The notes under the pieces: model-generated
Told to the model about the DNA's origin: nothing
The model's database searches: none
The model's input: the letters and a program-made list of their open reading frames with translations, nothing else
Translations under genes and position numbers: made by a program
From: Candidatus Zipacnadia bacterium
GTDB lineage: Bacteria; Armatimonadota; Zipacnadia; Zipacnadales; UBA5352
Length of the DNA stretch: 37,634 bases
Direction of reading: 5' to 3'
Assembly: GCA_029821265.1 (NCBI GenBank)
Contig: JALGTR010000014.1
Span: forward strand, 1-37,634
Shown: positions 1-7,038 of the stretch, piece after piece
Layout: each line of letters begins with the position of its first letter
How positions within the stretch are numbered: the first letter of the stretch is position 1

Positions 1-940
1 CTTCGTTCCCGGTCCAATGGTACGCGGCCGCGATCTCGCGCATCCACGTCGCCATTTCCGCAGGCGTCTGTGGGGGGTCGGGCACTCCCGCGCTCTCGTA
101 GAAGCCGGGGTTAGGCACCAGCGGCTTCCCGATCACACCCGCCTGCGTGCGCGTGACGCCGAACGCCTCGAACTCCCTGGCTCGTTCGGCCATGTAGTCG
201 GCGCTGTAGCTGTAGCCAGCTTCTGTCGGAGGATCTATCGCCGCGGCGATGCGCTCCATGGCCGTCAGCTCCGCCTCTGAGACCTCGTCGGGCCGGGCCA
301 CCGGTGTCTCCACCTCATCAGGATCGACCGGCTTCCACGCGAAGGCGTCTACGGGCCGGCAACCGAGGCGGTAGTCGATGATGCCGTTGTAGATCACCAG
401 GTCCACGAACAGCGTTCCGGAGTTCACATTTCGGGGGGCGGTGAGTCGGATGGTGTCCGTGTCCGCCGGGACGGTCCCTGTGAAGGCGTTGCCGTGGCGG
501 TAGTGCAGCGCCGCTCGCCGCCAGCCCTGGAACCCGAGCGGGAACTCGAAAGAGCCCCCGACGTCGCCATCGGCGATGAACTCGACCGTCGCCGTCCCCT
601 CGACAGGCTCGGGGCAGTAGAGCCAGATGCCGAACGCGGCCTTGTGGTAGCCGCCGTAGCCGCCGGTGCGGCTCACGTCGCCGACACCGTGGGCGATCTC
701 GATGCTTTCGCCGGCCCGCCAGTCCCAGCGCAGCGAGTGCGTCCCGTGCTTGTAGTGCGCATCGCTCAGGCTCAGCGAGTCCGGCCGTGTGGCCCTCCAC
801 CCGGCGGGCAGTTCCGCCTCGAACGATTCGTACATCGCCCCGGCGGGTGTGGCCTGCTCATCCCGGTTCTCCTGGGCGCAGCCGGTACAGACGACAGTGA
901 GGGCGACGAAAACGATCAGCGCAGCGCGCGTTCGGTGCAT
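1..940 (-). CDS. Putative exported lipoprotein, chondroitinase/polysaccharide-lyase N-terminal-like (3' end lies outside the window)
   Basis: Not in the ORF track because no stop occurs before the window edge. Reverse-strand translation from ATG at 940: MHRTRAALIVFVALTVVCTGCAQENRDEQATPAGAMYESFEAELPAGWRATRPDSLSLSDAHYKHGTHSLRWDWRAGESIEIAHG... The signal peptide ends in a Cys, and the FE..LPAGW...SLSLSDAHYKHGTHSLRWDW stretch resembles the N-terminal domain of chondroitinase ABC-type lyases. The frame is open to position 1. Confidence 0.72.
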   Translation of the reverse strand, partial: MHRTRAALIVFVALTVVCTGCAQENRDEQATPAGAMYESFEAELPAGWRATRPDSLSLSDAHYKHGTHSLRWDWRAGESIEIAHGVGDVSRTGGYGGYHKAAFGIWLYCPEPVEGTATVEFIADGDVGGSFEFPLGFQGWRRAALHYRHGNAFTGTVPADTDTIRLTAPRNVNSGTLFVDLVIYNGIIDYRLGCRPVDAFAWKPVDPDEVETPVARPDEVSEAELTAMERIAAAIDPPTEAGYSYSADYMAERAREFEAFGVTRTQAGVIGKPLVPNPGFYESAGVPDPPQTPAEMATWMREIAAAYHWTGNE

Positions 941-960
941 GGATGTGCTCTCCCTGGGTG

Positions 961-2049
961 TCAGGTGGGTCGGAAGTCGGGCACTTCGATCGGCGCGCCA
1001 CCGCTTTCGGCTGAGATGTGCGCGCAGATTCCGGGTGCCGTGTAGTCCAGCGCCCGATAGACGTCGATCGCCGGCGGGCTGTCGTCGATGATGCAGCGCG
1101 CGAAGTCGTTGCACATATAGTATTCCGAGGTTCCGTGGCCCCCTGCGGTCGCCTCCGGTGGCGCATTGGTGTGGGAGACGCCGAGTGGCAGTAGCGCCGG
1201 TCCCTGCAGGTTCGGGGTCCGCTCCGAGTAGAGCATATGAGCGTTATCGGTGCCGCCTCGCGGGCCCTCGAGGTAGCCCTCGGTTCCGTAGATGACCATC
1301 CAGTGCATCGCCGGGTGGCGTGCGATCGAGAAGCCGGTGAGGATCTTGATGACCGCTTCGGACTCAGTCCTGAAGATCCCGACCTCCATGTCAATGGTGC
1401 CCAGCTCCGGGCTCACGTTGCAGCCGGTATGCGCGCCCGTCGCCGATGTGCAGCGGGTCTGCATGATCTCGAGGATCGGCCCCAGATCGTGCGTGCTGTA
1501 GTGAATCGGCGGCAGCGATGCGCGCCAGGTGGGCCCCGTCCCCGAACCCTCGGTCATGCCGTCATAGCGAGCCTGCATGAGCGGCCGGCAGTCGTGGATG
1601 TACTCGCCCTCCGCGTAGATGGGCGTACCGATGTCGCCGCGCCTGACGATCTCCTCGTAGGTCTGGATGTAGGCGAAGTAGCACATGTTCTCGGCGAACA
1701 TGTACTTGAGGCCGCTGCTCTCGACCGCTCTCGCGAGCTGCTCCGCCTCGTCGAGGTTCCACGCTGCCGGGACCTCGCAGAGCACATGCTTCCCGCCATC
1801 GAGCGCCTCCAGCGTATGCCGCACGTGCAGGGGTGCTGGCGTGGCGACGACGATCGCATCGATCTCCGCACGGCACAGCTCGGAGTAGTCATCGAAGTGA
1901 AGCGGCGCGCCGACCTCCTCCGCGACCTGCGCAGCACGGCCCGGCTCCACGTCGCACACGGCCGTCAGCTCCCAGTCGCGGTTGCCTTCGAACGTTCGGA
2001 CGAAACCCATCCCCCGCCGCAGTCCCGCGACACCGATCCGCAGTGGCAT
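961..2049 (-). CDS. Gfo/Idh/MocA family oxidoreductase
   Basis: Start chosen at 2049 (MPLRIGVAGLRRGMGFVRTF..) with GGAGGAG upstream. GVAGLRRG nucleotide-binding loop, 'AIVVATPAPLHVRHTLEALDGGKHVLCEVPAAW' and 'YMFAENMCYF' are typical of the family. Confidence 0.9.
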   Translation of the reverse strand: MPLRIGVAGLRRGMGFVRTFEGNRDWELTAVCDVEPGRAAQVAEEVGAPLHFDDYSELCRAEIDAIVVATPAPLHVRHTLEALDGGKHVLCEVPAAWNLDEAEQLARAVESSGLKYMFAENMCYFAYIQTYEEIVRRGDIGTPIYAEGEYIHDCRPLMQARYDGMTEGSGTGPTWRASLPPIHYSTHDLGPILEIMQTRCTSATGAHTGCNVSPELGTIDMEVGIFRTESEAVIKILTGFSIARHPAMHWMVIYGTEGYLEGPRGGTDNAHMLYSERTPNLQGPALLPLGVSHTNAPPEATAGGHGTSEYYMCNDFARCIIDDSPPAIDVYRALDYTAPGICAHISAESGGAPIEVPDFRPT

Positions 2050-2153
2050 GGCGTCTCCTCCTACAGACCTGATCTTCGGAGGCCTACACTTGACCAGGCG
2101 CACGTCTGAATCCTCCGCACACAGGGCATCGGTCTTCGTGCGGCGTACATGGC

Positions 2154-2187
2154 GGAGCCCGCCTCATCGTGTGATCAGGCGGGCTCC
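2154..2187. terminator. Strong inverted repeat, terminator-like or leader hairpin
   Basis: GGAGCCCGCCT-catcgtgtgatc-AGGCGGGCTCC: perfect 11-bp arms, and the inner CATC/GATC extends the stem with one mismatch. No adjacent U-tract. Confidence 0.6.
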
Positions 2188-2293
2188 CGTGCGTCTCGCG
2201 TTTTGGCGCGGTCTCGTCCGGGTGACTTGGTTCGCTCTGGCGATCGCCGGGTTCACGCCCTACCCATTGGCGTCGGCCGGGCGTCAGGCCACT

Positions 2294-2310
2294 TACTACT
2301 TATGGTAGTA
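2294..2310. promoter_or_regulatory. Palindromic candidate operator TACTA-N7-TAGTA, copy 1
   Basis: TACTACTTATGGTAGTA read directly. Same 17-bp architecture as the copies at 2876-2892 and 4790-4806. Confidence 0.6.
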
Positions 2311-2320
2311 GCTTCGGGCG

Positions 2321-2347
2321 AAAAAAAGCCCCGAGCGTCACGGGGCT
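2321..2347 (-). terminator. Rho-independent terminator of the GYD-repeat protein gene
   Basis: On the minus strand: AGCCCCG-TGACGCT-CGGGGCT followed by TTTTTT, just after the stop of the 2356-2829 CDS. Confidence 0.9.
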
Positions 2348-2355
2348 GATGCAGC

Positions 2356-2829
2356 CTACCAGCACCAGCGCCGGTCGCGGTAGCGCTCGTAGTCCCCTCG
2401 GTCGTCCCAGCCGTCGTCGTACCCGTAGTCGTAGCCGCGGTCGAAGCCACGATCGTAGCCGTGGTCATAGCCAACGTCGTAGCCGTTGTTCCAGCCGCGG
2501 TTGTAGGTGCGCCTGAGCACGTTTGACCGACTGTACGAGCGGTCGCGATACGTCGGGCCGTGGTCTCTGCGATCGTGGTCCCGCCGGTCATACTTTCGCT
2601 CCCACGCGCGGCTGTTGCCGTTGTAGAAGCCCCGGCGATCCCGATCGTAGCGATCGTAGTCGTCGTCATCGCCGATCATCCCGTAGATCGCCGCACCGGC
2701 TGCGATCCCCCACAGCGCACGCTCAAGATCGTTGTCGGCGACTGCCGGCTTCGGTGCGATGACACCGGTGCCCAGCAACGCGAAGCTCACGACGACCGTC
2801 AGTCCCCAGATCATGCCCCTGCCGAACAT
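2356..2829 (-). CDS. Exported Asp/Arg/Tyr-rich protein with C-terminal xG[YF]D tetrapeptide repeats
   Basis: Signal-peptide-like N-terminus (MFGRGMIWGLTVVVSFALLGTGVIAPKPAVA), AGGAGCGAG upstream of the start, terminator downstream. Tail NNGYDVGYDHGYDRGFDRGYDYGYDDGWD. Confidence 0.75.
   Translation of the reverse strand: MFGRGMIWGLTVVVSFALLGTGVIAPKPAVADNDLERALWGIAAGAAIYGMIGDDDDYDRYDRDRRGFYNGNSRAWERKYDRRDHDRRDHGPTYRDRSYSRSNVLRRTYNRGWNNGYDVGYDHGYDRGFDRGYDYGYDDGWDDRGDYERYRDRRWCW
2404..2487 (-). repeat. Protein-level tandem tetrapeptide repeat (xG[YFW]D)7
   Basis: NGYD VGYD HGYD RGFD RGYD YGYD DGWD; 12-nt period in the DNA. Confidence 0.8.
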
Positions 2830-2875
2830 TTCACTCGCTCCTTTCTGCAGCGCTCTGGCGTAAGGTCCTCGTCAC

Positions 2876-2892
2876 TACTACAGAATATAGTA
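2876..2892. promoter_or_regulatory. Palindromic candidate operator TACTA-N7-TAGTA, copy 2
   Basis: TACTACAGAATATAGTA, about 47 bp upstream of the 2829 start codon. Confidence 0.65.
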
Positions 2893-2961
2893 TTTATTCT
2901 CAATGCTTATTTGTCGGTAGGGTCCCGTAACGTTACTGGCTTTGTGCAGAAGAAGGTTCGA

Positions 2962-2987
2962 GGCCCGCGACGTAGCCGCCGCGGGCC
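2962..2987 (-). terminator. Terminator-like hairpin after the secretin/STN-like gene
   Basis: GGCCCGCG-acgtagccgc-CGCGGGCC, 8-bp perfect arms directly downstream of the stop at 2999 on the minus strand, then a partly U-rich tract (CCTTCTTCT). Confidence 0.65.
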
Positions 2988-2998
2988 CTGAGGCGCAA

Positions 2999-3754
2999 TC
3001 AGAAGTTGTCGTCGATACCGCCGAAGTCGCCGCGGCTGCCATAGCCGCTGCTGCCGCGGCTTCCGAAGCTACTGCTCCCGTAGCCGCCGCGGCTGCCATA
3101 GCTGCTGCTGCCGTAGCCACCACGGCTGCTGTAGCTGCTGCTGCCGTAGCCGCCGCGACCGCCATAGCCGCCGCTCTGGCCGTACTGACTGCCGCCGTAG
3201 TATCCGCCGGCCTCGACGACTTCGCCGCCGAAGATTGCCGCCGCCATGTCAGCGCCCAGGTACTTCGGGAATATCAGCTCGAGCACTTCGACGCGCTCCT
3301 CATCCCCCTCGTCGTCCGCCGCCTGCGTTGCGCCCGGCACGTAGTTGCCAACCTGGCGCTCCGGTCGGGGAGCCTCGCGAGCCCCACCTGCCACCTGCGG
3401 CATGATCGCGGTGTCGCGGGCCTCACGCTGCGCCGGCTGCGGCCGCTCGCGGATCACGAAGCTGCCGTTCTGAGGTACAGCCATCAGGTCAAGCGGCTCC
3501 AGAACGCTCATCAAAGCCTGCTGTGGGGTGAGTTCAACCACGGATGCGTAGACCTGCGTATCCGGGTCCACCCCTTGTGCGAGCGTGTACTGGAGGCCGT
3601 AGCCCCTGCTCAGAAGCTGAAGCACCTGGCCCAGGGTCTCGCCCTGGAATGTCGCCGTGATGCGCGCTTCCTCATCCTGCGCCATCGCCGGTGCCGCTAC
3701 CAGACCCAGCACCAGCAGCGCTGCGACCATGAGCGCAACCGTTCTCGTACGCAT
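2999..3754 (-). CDS. Exported STN/secretin-N-domain-like protein with Gly/Ser/Tyr/Arg low-complexity C-terminus
   Basis: Signal peptide, then 'ITATFQGETLGQVLQLLSRGYGLQYTLAQGVD..VYASVVELTPQQALMSVLEPLDLMAVPQNGSFVI' (STN/secretin N0-like) and 'VEVLELIFPKYLGADMAAAIFGG' (secretin N-like). No secretin pore domain follows; the tail is (RGGYGSSSYGS)n. Confidence 0.75.
   Translation of the reverse strand: MRTRTVALMVAALLVLGLVAAPAMAQDEEARITATFQGETLGQVLQLLSRGYGLQYTLAQGVDPDTQVYASVVELTPQQALMSVLEPLDLMAVPQNGSFVIRERPQPAQREARDTAIMPQVAGGAREAPRPERQVGNYVPGATQAADDEGDEERVEVLELIFPKYLGADMAAAIFGGEVVEAGGYYGGSQYGQSGGYGGRGGYGSSSYSSRGGYGSSSYGSRGGYGSSSFGSRGSSGYGSRGDFGGIDDNF
3059..3157 (-). repeat. Three tandem 11-aa repeats RGGYGSSS[YF]xS
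   Basis: RGGYGSSSYSS-RGGYGSSSYGS-RGGYGSSSFGS, a 33-nt period in the coding sequence. Confidence 0.85.
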
Positions 3755-3816
3755 TCTCTATCTCTCCTCCCCCTCCGTCTTTCGGGCACGGTCCGTCCTG
3801 TAGCTTCTCGGTTCGT

Positions 3817-4245
3817 CTATCTGTACCAGCCGCGCCAGCCCCAGCCGACGCCCCACTTTCGCTGCTCGCGCCGCCACAGTCGATGGCAGCTCGCAGGGCT
3901 GTCGCAGTCGGGCCTGAGGTGGTAGCCCGGCGGGTGCACGAAGATCGTATCACGCGGCGGCGGCAGCCGGAAGCGCGGATCCTGCGGGCGAGGAACATTC
4001 CTGCCCGCCGGAACGTGACCCCACACCTCGTTGAGTTTCTCCTGCCAGCGCCGTGTGAAGCTGCTCTGATACGGCCTGTCGGTCGGTCGGAAATACGGCC
4101 CCTTCGCCCCGACCTCGCCGCGAAACTGCCTGTCAATGATCGTCTCCGACTGGGTCTGCTGCGCAGTTGCCTCCGTTGTCCCCACCAGCACAACCGCAGC
4201 GACCAGCGCCACAACCATCAGCGTTGCGTACGTCCGCAACCTCAT
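3817..4245 (-). CDS. Small exported protein of unknown function, related to its upstream neighbour
   Basis: Signal peptide MRLRTYATLMVVALVAAVVLVGTTEATAQ; shares 'F-GEV--K-GPYFRP' and the Gly/Trp/Tyr C-terminus with the 4290-4727 product. SD GGAGCGG upstream. Confidence 0.7.
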   Translation of the reverse strand: MRLRTYATLMVVALVAAVVLVGTTEATAQQTQSETIIDRQFRGEVGAKGPYFRPTDRPYQSSFTRRWQEKLNEVWGHVPAGRNVPRPQDPRFRLPPPRDTIFVHPPGYHLRPDCDSPASCHRLWRREQRKWGVGWGWRGWYR

Positions 4246-4289
4246 CTCAACCGCTCCTCCGCCTCAGTGATGCTGGTGACAGACGCCGT

Positions 4290-4727
4290 CTACCTGTATC
4301 GATATCCGAGGTACGGCCAGCCCATTCCGTGTTTCGGCCCGGTCACCGATCGCATCGGCTTCTCGTACCAGTACTGCCCGGTCAGCGGATACGGCGAGTA
4401 GACCGTGCCGCGCCGCGCCTGGGTCAACTCATACCGGGACGGCTCCAGGCCGCACCAGTCACACCTGTGGCCGAGATCCCGCCAGTGGTGGCATCGCGCG
4501 CAGCGAACCGGATGATCATACCGTTCCGCGAAGCTCGGCGTCTCGGTCGCCTCCGGACGGTAGTAGTAGCCGGGAGGGCCCGGGGTCTGGCCATCCTTGA
4601 CGGTGACCTCGCCCTCGAATCCACCGATGTACCACATGTCCTGAGTGCCCTGTGCGAAGGCCGCCGCGACACAGACCACGGCAAGAGCTGCGAATCCGAT
4701 TCTGACCAGCCTGCCCATCGGTCTCAT
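4290..4727 (-). CDS. Small exported protein of unknown function with CARCH...CDWC motif
   Basis: Signal peptide, then VRCARCHHWRDLGHRCDWCG, C-terminal GMGWPYLGYRYR. Upstream promoter-like and palindromic sequence. Confidence 0.72.
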   Translation of the reverse strand: MRPMGRLVRIGFAALAVVCVAAAFAQGTQDMWYIGGFEGEVTVKDGQTPGPPGYYYRPEATETPSFAERYDHPVRCARCHHWRDLGHRCDWCGLEPSRYELTQARRGTVYSPYPLTGQYWYEKPMRSVTGPKHGMGWPYLGYRYR

Positions 4728-4772
4728 CTCCGTTGCCCCATTCTGGCAGGTTGCGTTGCCAGCCGTACGGGA

Positions 4773-4801
4773 ATGGTAGCCCTTCTATCTACTAATGTCA
4801 A
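4773..4801 (-). promoter_or_regulatory. Sigma70-like promoter TTGACA-N17-TACCAT
   Basis: Minus strand reads TTGACA (4801-4796), 17-nt spacer, TACCAT (4778-4773), upstream of the 4727 start codon. Confidence 0.6.
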
Positions 4802-4806
4802 TAGTA
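4790..4806. promoter_or_regulatory. Palindromic candidate operator TACTA-N7-TAGTA, copy 3, overlapping the -35 element
   Basis: TACTAATGTCAATAGTA; the minus-strand TTGACA lies within it. Confidence 0.7.
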
Positions 4807-4899
4807 GACGACGATTAGTGACCTCGTCCGTGTGAATCGACGCTGGACCCCGTCCCTGTGTTCCCCCTTTTTTCGCGCGCAACCGTCCGTGGTCGGGAT

Positions 4900-5259
4900 T
4901 CAGTGTAGATACGCGGTCACAAAGGCATATGCGGCGCGCATGGAGACCTCGATCTCGTCGTCATTCTCGCCGAGGGCCCGCTCCAGCGTGTGCGGCCCCT
5001 CGTAGCCCAGTTCCTGCAGCCGTGGCAGCAACTGCGCATAGCCGACGTCACCGTCGCCGAGCCGCTCGTGCGGATCGGCCCCCGCGTAGTAGCCCAGCGC
5101 GACGTTCTCAAAGCCGGCGGCAGCCGCGGCAGGGAGGAACGAGTCGAAGCGTCGATTGCAGAAGTTGTATGCGGCGATTATGGCCGTCTGAGCCCGATGC
5201 CTCCGGAGGAATGGTTTCGTGATCGGGCCGTACCTCGGGGATTCGCGGCGCCCCACCAT
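4900..5259 (-). pseudogene. Sugar phosphate isomerase/epimerase (AP_endonuc_2 TIM barrel) remnant with apparent internal deletion
   Basis: The 119-aa ORF joins an N-terminal-like segment (AAYNFCNRRFDSFLPAAAAAGFENVALGYYAG) directly to a C-terminal-like segment (DPHERLGDGDVGYAQLLPRLQELGYEGPHTLERALGENDDEIEVSMRAAYAFV). The central barrel is absent. Confidence 0.6.
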
Positions 5260-5350
5260 CTCCTGCGCCGGCGGAGGGACACGCCGCTTCGGTGCGGAAT
5301 ATCATCACGAACGTTGCCAGCTCCACCGTTACGATGGGAGACCCGAGCCG

Positions 5351-6304
5351 ATGTCGCTTCAGGACGTGCGAGTGGGCTTTGTGGGGTGCGGGCGTCACGC
5401 GACCGAAGTACTGCTGCCCGCGGTTCACGCCGCCGGAATGGACCTCGCCAGCGTCTGCGATCTCGACAGGCGTCGCGCTCAGCGCACCAATCGCCGCTTC
5501 GGCGCCTTTCGGCCCTACCAGGACCTGCGCAAAATGATCGACGAGATGGACCTCGATGCGGTGCTCGTCTGCGGGCCGCCTGAGATGCACTCTGAGGCGG
5601 CGACCGTCGCCCTCGAGCGCGGCTGTCACGTCTGGGTCGAGATGCCGGCCGCCCCCACAGCGGATGAGGCCGACAGCATCGCGCAGCTTGCCGCCACGCG
5701 CGGTCTCATCGCTCAGCCAGGCCTGATGATGCGCTTCGCTCCCGCCTACCGGCGCCTGCGCGATATCGTGACAGGCGAGGGCTTCGGTCGGGCGCTGGCC
5801 ATGAGCATCACCTGGTGGCCGCCCCTGCGGGATGGTCACGATGATCCTCTGCTCTTCGACGCGCCACACGTGCTCGATCTCGCCCGATTCATGCTCGGCG
5901 AGATCGAGGGCGTCTGTGCGCTTTGTGCCGCCCCACAACGCGCATCGCTCGCCCTCAGCTTCGCCTCAGGAGCGACGGGCACGATCAGCTTCGTCGCCGG
6001 AGCCGCCCGGTCGCATGAGAGCGTCTTCATCGCAGGCACCGACTCTCTGGCCAGCGCCGAGGACCGTCGAGACCTTGCAGTGCGCCGCCGCGATACCGAC
6101 GAGATCACGCTCTGGCGGGTCGATTCGGCCACCGCTGAAGGCCACGGGAGCACCGACCAGCTCGGCTACCTTCTGGAGATCGAGAGCTTCGGAAGGTCCG
6201 TGCTCGGGGAGGAAGAGCCTCGCGCGACCATGGAGGATGCCGCCGCGGCCATGCGCCTCGCCGAACGTGTCGCAGCGTCTGAGGAGGTGCCATCATCGCC
6301 ATGA
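5351..6304 (+). CDS. Gfo/Idh/MocA family oxidoreductase (second copy)
   Basis: Start at 5351 MSLQDVRVGFVGCGRHATEVLLPAV..; 'DAVLVCGPPEMHSEAATVALERGCHVWVEMPAAPTADEAD'. Confidence 0.9.
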   Translation: MSLQDVRVGFVGCGRHATEVLLPAVHAAGMDLASVCDLDRRRAQRTNRRFGAFRPYQDLRKMIDEMDLDAVLVCGPPEMHSEAATVALERGCHVWVEMPAAPTADEADSIAQLAATRGLIAQPGLMMRFAPAYRRLRDIVTGEGFGRALAMSITWWPPLRDGHDDPLLFDAPHVLDLARFMLGEIEGVCALCAAPQRASLALSFASGATGTISFVAGAARSHESVFIAGTDSLASAEDRRDLAVRRRDTDEITLWRVDSATAEGHGSTDQLGYLLEIESFGRSVLGEEEPRATMEDAAAAMRLAERVAASEEVPSSP

Positions 6305-6729
6305 CCGAACGGGATCAGACCGCAAGCGAAACACAGGATCGCCTCATCTGGCGCGTGCGTCGGGCGGGGGAGAACCCCGGCCTCTGCCTGTTGCTGATCG
6401 TCTTCGAAGCGGCACTCGGCTACGCGGTGAACATGTACTACACGGAGGCCCACGCCGCTTTTGCGGTGGTCTTCATCACCCTTGCGCTGCTCCCGTTCTA
6501 CGGCAGCTACCGCTACGAGCTCTGCCCGGAGAAGATCGAGGTTTTCGGGCCCCTCTACCACGCGGAGCACGACTGGAATGAGTTCGAGAGCTGGCGGACG
6601 TTCGAGGATGACCTGCGGCTGACGTGCAAGGACAAAGACTCCGTCCTCGTGCTCTTCGCTCCGCGCCGCCTCAATGATGTAGTGCAGTACGTCCAGCGGT
6701 ACCTGCCGCGTACGATCGAGGACTACTGA
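6301..6729 (+). CDS. Small membrane protein, two hydrophobic segments plus PH-like (bPH2-like) domain
   Basis: ATGA overlap with the preceding stop; 'YRYELCPEKIEVFGPLYHAEHDWNEFESWRTFEDDLRLTC..VLVLFAPRRLNDVVQYVQRYLP' resembles bacterial PH domains. Confidence 0.75.
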   Translation: MTERDQTASETQDRLIWRVRRAGENPGLCLLLIVFEAALGYAVNMYYTEAHAAFAVVFITLALLPFYGSYRYELCPEKIEVFGPLYHAEHDWNEFESWRTFEDDLRLTCKDKDSVLVLFAPRRLNDVVQYVQRYLPRTIEDY

Positions 6730-7034
6730 TGGACGAGGCCCAACGCGCTCGCGAGCGCGAGGTGCTTGAGCGGGTAGCGCGCGCCATCTGCAGGCGTGGG
6801 ATGTGTGTCCCGGCGATCTTCTTCTTCGAGTCGATCCTGCCCCTGAGCTTTCTCGCCGGGCAGGCTCTCGTATTCCTGCAGCCGATGATCAGCGTCCTCG
6901 TCAATGCCCCCGACTACGACGTCTTCGCCGAGGCGATCGAGGATCGCGACAATCTCCGGTGGTTCGTCGATCGCCTCGAGGAGCTCAACGACGATGCGCA
7001 GGACGACGAGGAACCGCCGGCGGACCGTGGATGA
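6729..7034 (+). CDS. Small hypothetical protein with one hydrophobic region
   Basis: TGATG overlap with the preceding stop; MDEAQRAREREVLERVARAICRRGMCVPAIFFFESILPLSFLAGQALVFLQPMISVL.. ends 5 bp before the next start. Confidence 0.7.
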   Translation: MDEAQRAREREVLERVARAICRRGMCVPAIFFFESILPLSFLAGQALVFLQPMISVLVNAPDYDVFAEAIEDRDNLRWFVDRLEELNDDAQDDEEPPADRG

Positions 7035-7038
7035 AGGA

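Noticed and set aside
3059-3157. Possible CRISPR or non-coding tandem array
   Set aside because: The 33-nt period has no unique spacers and translates cleanly as an 11-aa protein repeat in a signal-peptide-bearing ORF.
2942-3925. 327-aa plus-strand Ala-rich ORF
   Set aside because: Antisense of the Gly/Ser/Tyr repeat tail of the 2999-3754 gene. The composition is the expected shadow of GGC/AGC codons, and it lacks an SD and homology features.
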